Source: Bretschneidera sinensis (lineage: Eukaryota; Streptophyta; Magnoliopsida; Brassicales; Akaniaceae). Taken from it: DNA of 64,000 nt. Below the pieces are notes generated by a model that made no database searches, was not told the origin of the DNA, and saw only the letters and a list, made by a program, of their open reading frames with translations. This document shows, in pieces, positions 62,040-64,000 of this stretch; position 1 is the first letter of the stretch; every line of letters begins with the position of its first letter. The translations under genes were made by a program, and so were the position numbers. Location of the stretch: NCBI GenBank assembly GCA_023935145.1, contig CM043697.1, positions 54,827,001 to 54,891,000 on the forward strand, given 5' to 3'.

Positions 62040-63060
62040 ATCCACAATATGGTGCTAAAAACCTTGGAATGTTTGGATATCCAACATCTACAACATAATA
62101 TTGATCTACACAAATAAGGCACATATAAAAACCACTTATTAGTATCACTAGTTTTTCCTAAGATAAACTAAATAATATATCAATCAAATTAGGTGCTCTT
62201 AAATGTATTACATTTTTTGCAATTATTGGGGAAAATGACATACCACCAATTGGCATAGAAAAATTAGTGTTTGTGATTGCGTTTAAAAAGATATTTGTGT
62301 CATGAGTTGTTCATTCCCATACAGCACACACATAGGTGAACAACGTGTCATGTTAGAAAACTACCATTATATTTTGTGTTACATCAGTTTTTCTTCCTCG
62401 AAAAGGAATTTGTTTGTTTGCAGGAGCCCAAGCAGATACTTGTGTTCCATCAATAGCCCCAATACAACCCTCTTGAGAAATAAGAAAAAATTAATAACAT
62501 TCTTGTAAGCAAAATTAGACGCTAACATAATATGATATTCACTTCAATTAACATTACCAAGTAAATTTATAAGGTGCTATTGTGTCTATGCACCTTAAAA
62601 TAAGGATACAAACTAAGATTTCTAGCAATTTCTGGTTGAATTTCACCTTGGTTCCTAGGATGAATAATTTGAGTTCCAAGTCTGCACACAGCTCTCATGA
62701 CTTTGTTAAACCAATCAGAAACTGTTTGTGTTGAGTGTTGAAATCTATTTTCCATAATTCTTTGTCTTGTATTTTGGAAAATTATAAATAAAAATTGCAA
62801 CTACCTCTTCTACATTGACAAATATTTTCATCTTCCAAGAATCTCTCCCTTTTCAACCTTTTACATAGTCGTAAAAATACATGTGGTTCCATGCAAAAGT
62901 TATCATAACACATTGTGGGATTTCCTAATAGAACTTAAATTATGTACATTTTACCTTATAGCATTGAATTTCTGCATGGAACCTTAGATATGTATCTATT
63001 GTAACATTCTCTCACATAGTTGAAAAGCATAAATTGTCCAACTTCATCTTCTAAGTCAAC
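62040..63060 (-). pseudogene. PIF/Harbinger DDE transposase remnant
   Basis: On the minus strand the N-terminal part reads NRFQHSTQTVSDWFNKVMRA (62,800-62,595), with a possible intron donor after TYPYFK-like sequence (AAG|GTG near 62,591-62,594). The next exon gives CIGAIDGTQVSAWAPANKQ (about 62,470-62,405), holding the first catalytic Asp. Further on, YYVVDVGYPNIPRFLAPY (about 62,100-62,045) holds the second. These are signature blocks of HARBI1-type transposases, which cut and insert DNA with a DDE triad. Frameshifts and stops lie near 62,820, 62,345 and after 62,045. Not functional. Confidence 0.8.
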
Positions 63061-63359
63061 TGAACTATAATCAATACTCATTTCTTTGCCTACATGAAAA
63101 ATATCAACAAAAAAAATATATAACGATTAATTGCAATTAGCAAACCAAACTCATAGCATTATACATCAAATAAGCTTCGAGCATAGTCCAAGCACAAGTT
63201 ATTAACATAAAACAATAAAGAGCAAACATACCATCCATAGTACAAACCAAAACACACACCATGAAATATATATCCATAGTCAAACCAAAACACAACATAA
63301 AATTACAATCCATAACCAAATTCAAATTTCAATAAACATAAACCACAAACACTTAATCC

Positions 63360-63740
63360 TCTCCAAGACCATTTGCCCAATCCATTCGCCTCGCATATCT
63401 TAATTTCATAAAAACTCGCTTGTATTCTAAAGTTGTGAACTTCTCAATTGCCTTATTGTACGATGCTTTGGAGACACCATTCATATTGTCTAACATATCA
63501 ATGTACTCTTCAATAGAGTAAGCTTAAAAAGCAGAACTAGTTGCATTGCAACTTTGACACTTATACATCTAAACTTTTTCCCTAGAAACTGTTTTCCTTG
63601 CTTCTAAACTAGACACTCACTTATTTAGAAAATTGTCCAACTTATCCAACCTTGGATCCTTCTTCAAACGAAACTCAATTTGAGTGTTACCAATCCGAGA
63701 CCTTTTACCATATTTTTTCTCATCATCATTGATATAAGAC
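63360..63740 (-). pseudogene. Myb/SANT-like partner protein of PIF/Harbinger, remnant
   Basis: Minus-strand translation gives a C-terminal segment, MNGVSKASYNKAIEKF followed by MKLRYARRMDWANGL, and an upstream IEFRLKKDPRLDKLDNFL segment, with several stops between. This fits the Myb-like DNA-binding protein that PIF/Harbinger elements encode beside the transposase. The neighbouring transposase in the same orientation supports this. The exact family is inferred. Confidence 0.55.
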
Positions 63741-63779
63741 AAATATACCGTCCAACCAGAAGGTAATACATGTCAATCA

Positions 63780-64000
63780 CAAGGATAAAATGGTAATCTC
63801 TACCTCATTTGGGCCTTATAAATAGGGGACTCCCCAAACAGTATTCATTATTCACACTTTTTCACTTTTGGCTCTCCCCACTTCCTACTCCGATTTAAGC
63901 TTCGGAGGGTCATTCTTGAAGCAAACCACTCTGGGTTAGCTTCCTTTTTAGGTACCTCAGATCCAACTTATACAGAACTAACCCAAGTTAGTGTATGATC
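63780..64000 (+). mobile_element. LTR-like promoter region at the window edge
   Basis: It contains a strong TATA box (TATAAATA, 63817-63824) in a GGGCCTTATAAATAGGGG context, then TTTAAGCTTCGGAGGGTC about 75 nt downstream. This combination is common in LTRs of plant Ty3/gypsy elements. The element continues past the window, so its body is unseen. A host-gene promoter cannot be excluded. Confidence 0.5.

Overview
The window is nuclear DNA of a flowering plant, probably a eudicot. The evidence is a split YTH-domain (ECT-type) gene with GT-AG introns, plant Ty3/gypsy, SINE and PIF/Harbinger remnants, AT-rich intergenic DNA, and about 48 kb of endogenous pararetrovirus (family Caulimoviridae). I cannot name the species.

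Positions 1 to about 47,918 are an endogenous pararetrovirus (EPRV) array that continues beyond the left edge. By overlapping fragments I infer one viral genome of about 7.6 kb. It has a leader with a TATA box and an initiator-tRNA-Met primer-binding site. A roughly 5.7 kb ORF1 follows: movement protein, variable linker, coat protein with CCHC knuckle, aspartic protease, reverse transcriptase, RNase H. A 392-codon ORF2 of unknown function starts 35 nt inside the end of ORF1. This layout best fits Florendovirus, with Petuvirus-like clades as the alternative. The array holds about six genome equivalents in mosaic runs: forward 1-5131, reverse 5125-6198, forward 6195-11872, forward 11917-18751, forward 18761-32248 (longer than one genome), reverse 32249-36294, forward 36290-39022, reverse 39020-45813, forward 45808-46223, reverse 46222-47918. 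Joins show 3-7 nt of microhomology or short filler patchworks. Every ORF1 and ORF2 copy has stops, frameshifts, deletions or lost starts, so no intact virus is present. Shared lesions show the copies are related by duplication and recombination. The alternating orientation makes several kilobase-scale inverted repeats, one just downstream of a viral promoter-like leader.

Positions 47,920-50,830 are a degraded Ty3/gypsy element: a 5' LTR, a tRNA-Asp primer site and a gag pseudogene. The LTR edge abuts the EPRV array. Positions 50,700-53,800 are AT-rich intergenic DNA with a MITE-like block and a tRNA-derived SINE with target-site duplication (53,805-53,989).

Positions 54,064-57,051 (minus) are a YTH-domain m6A-reader gene copy with recognisable exons, but with two stop codons in the YTH domain and its 5' part cut off by a duplicated TE-like repeat (57,052-58,340). 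Positions 59,568-59,736 carry a 79-bp tandem repeat. Positions 62,040-63,740 (minus) are a decayed PIF/Harbinger element (DDE transposase plus Myb-like protein). The right edge enters an LTR-like promoter region.
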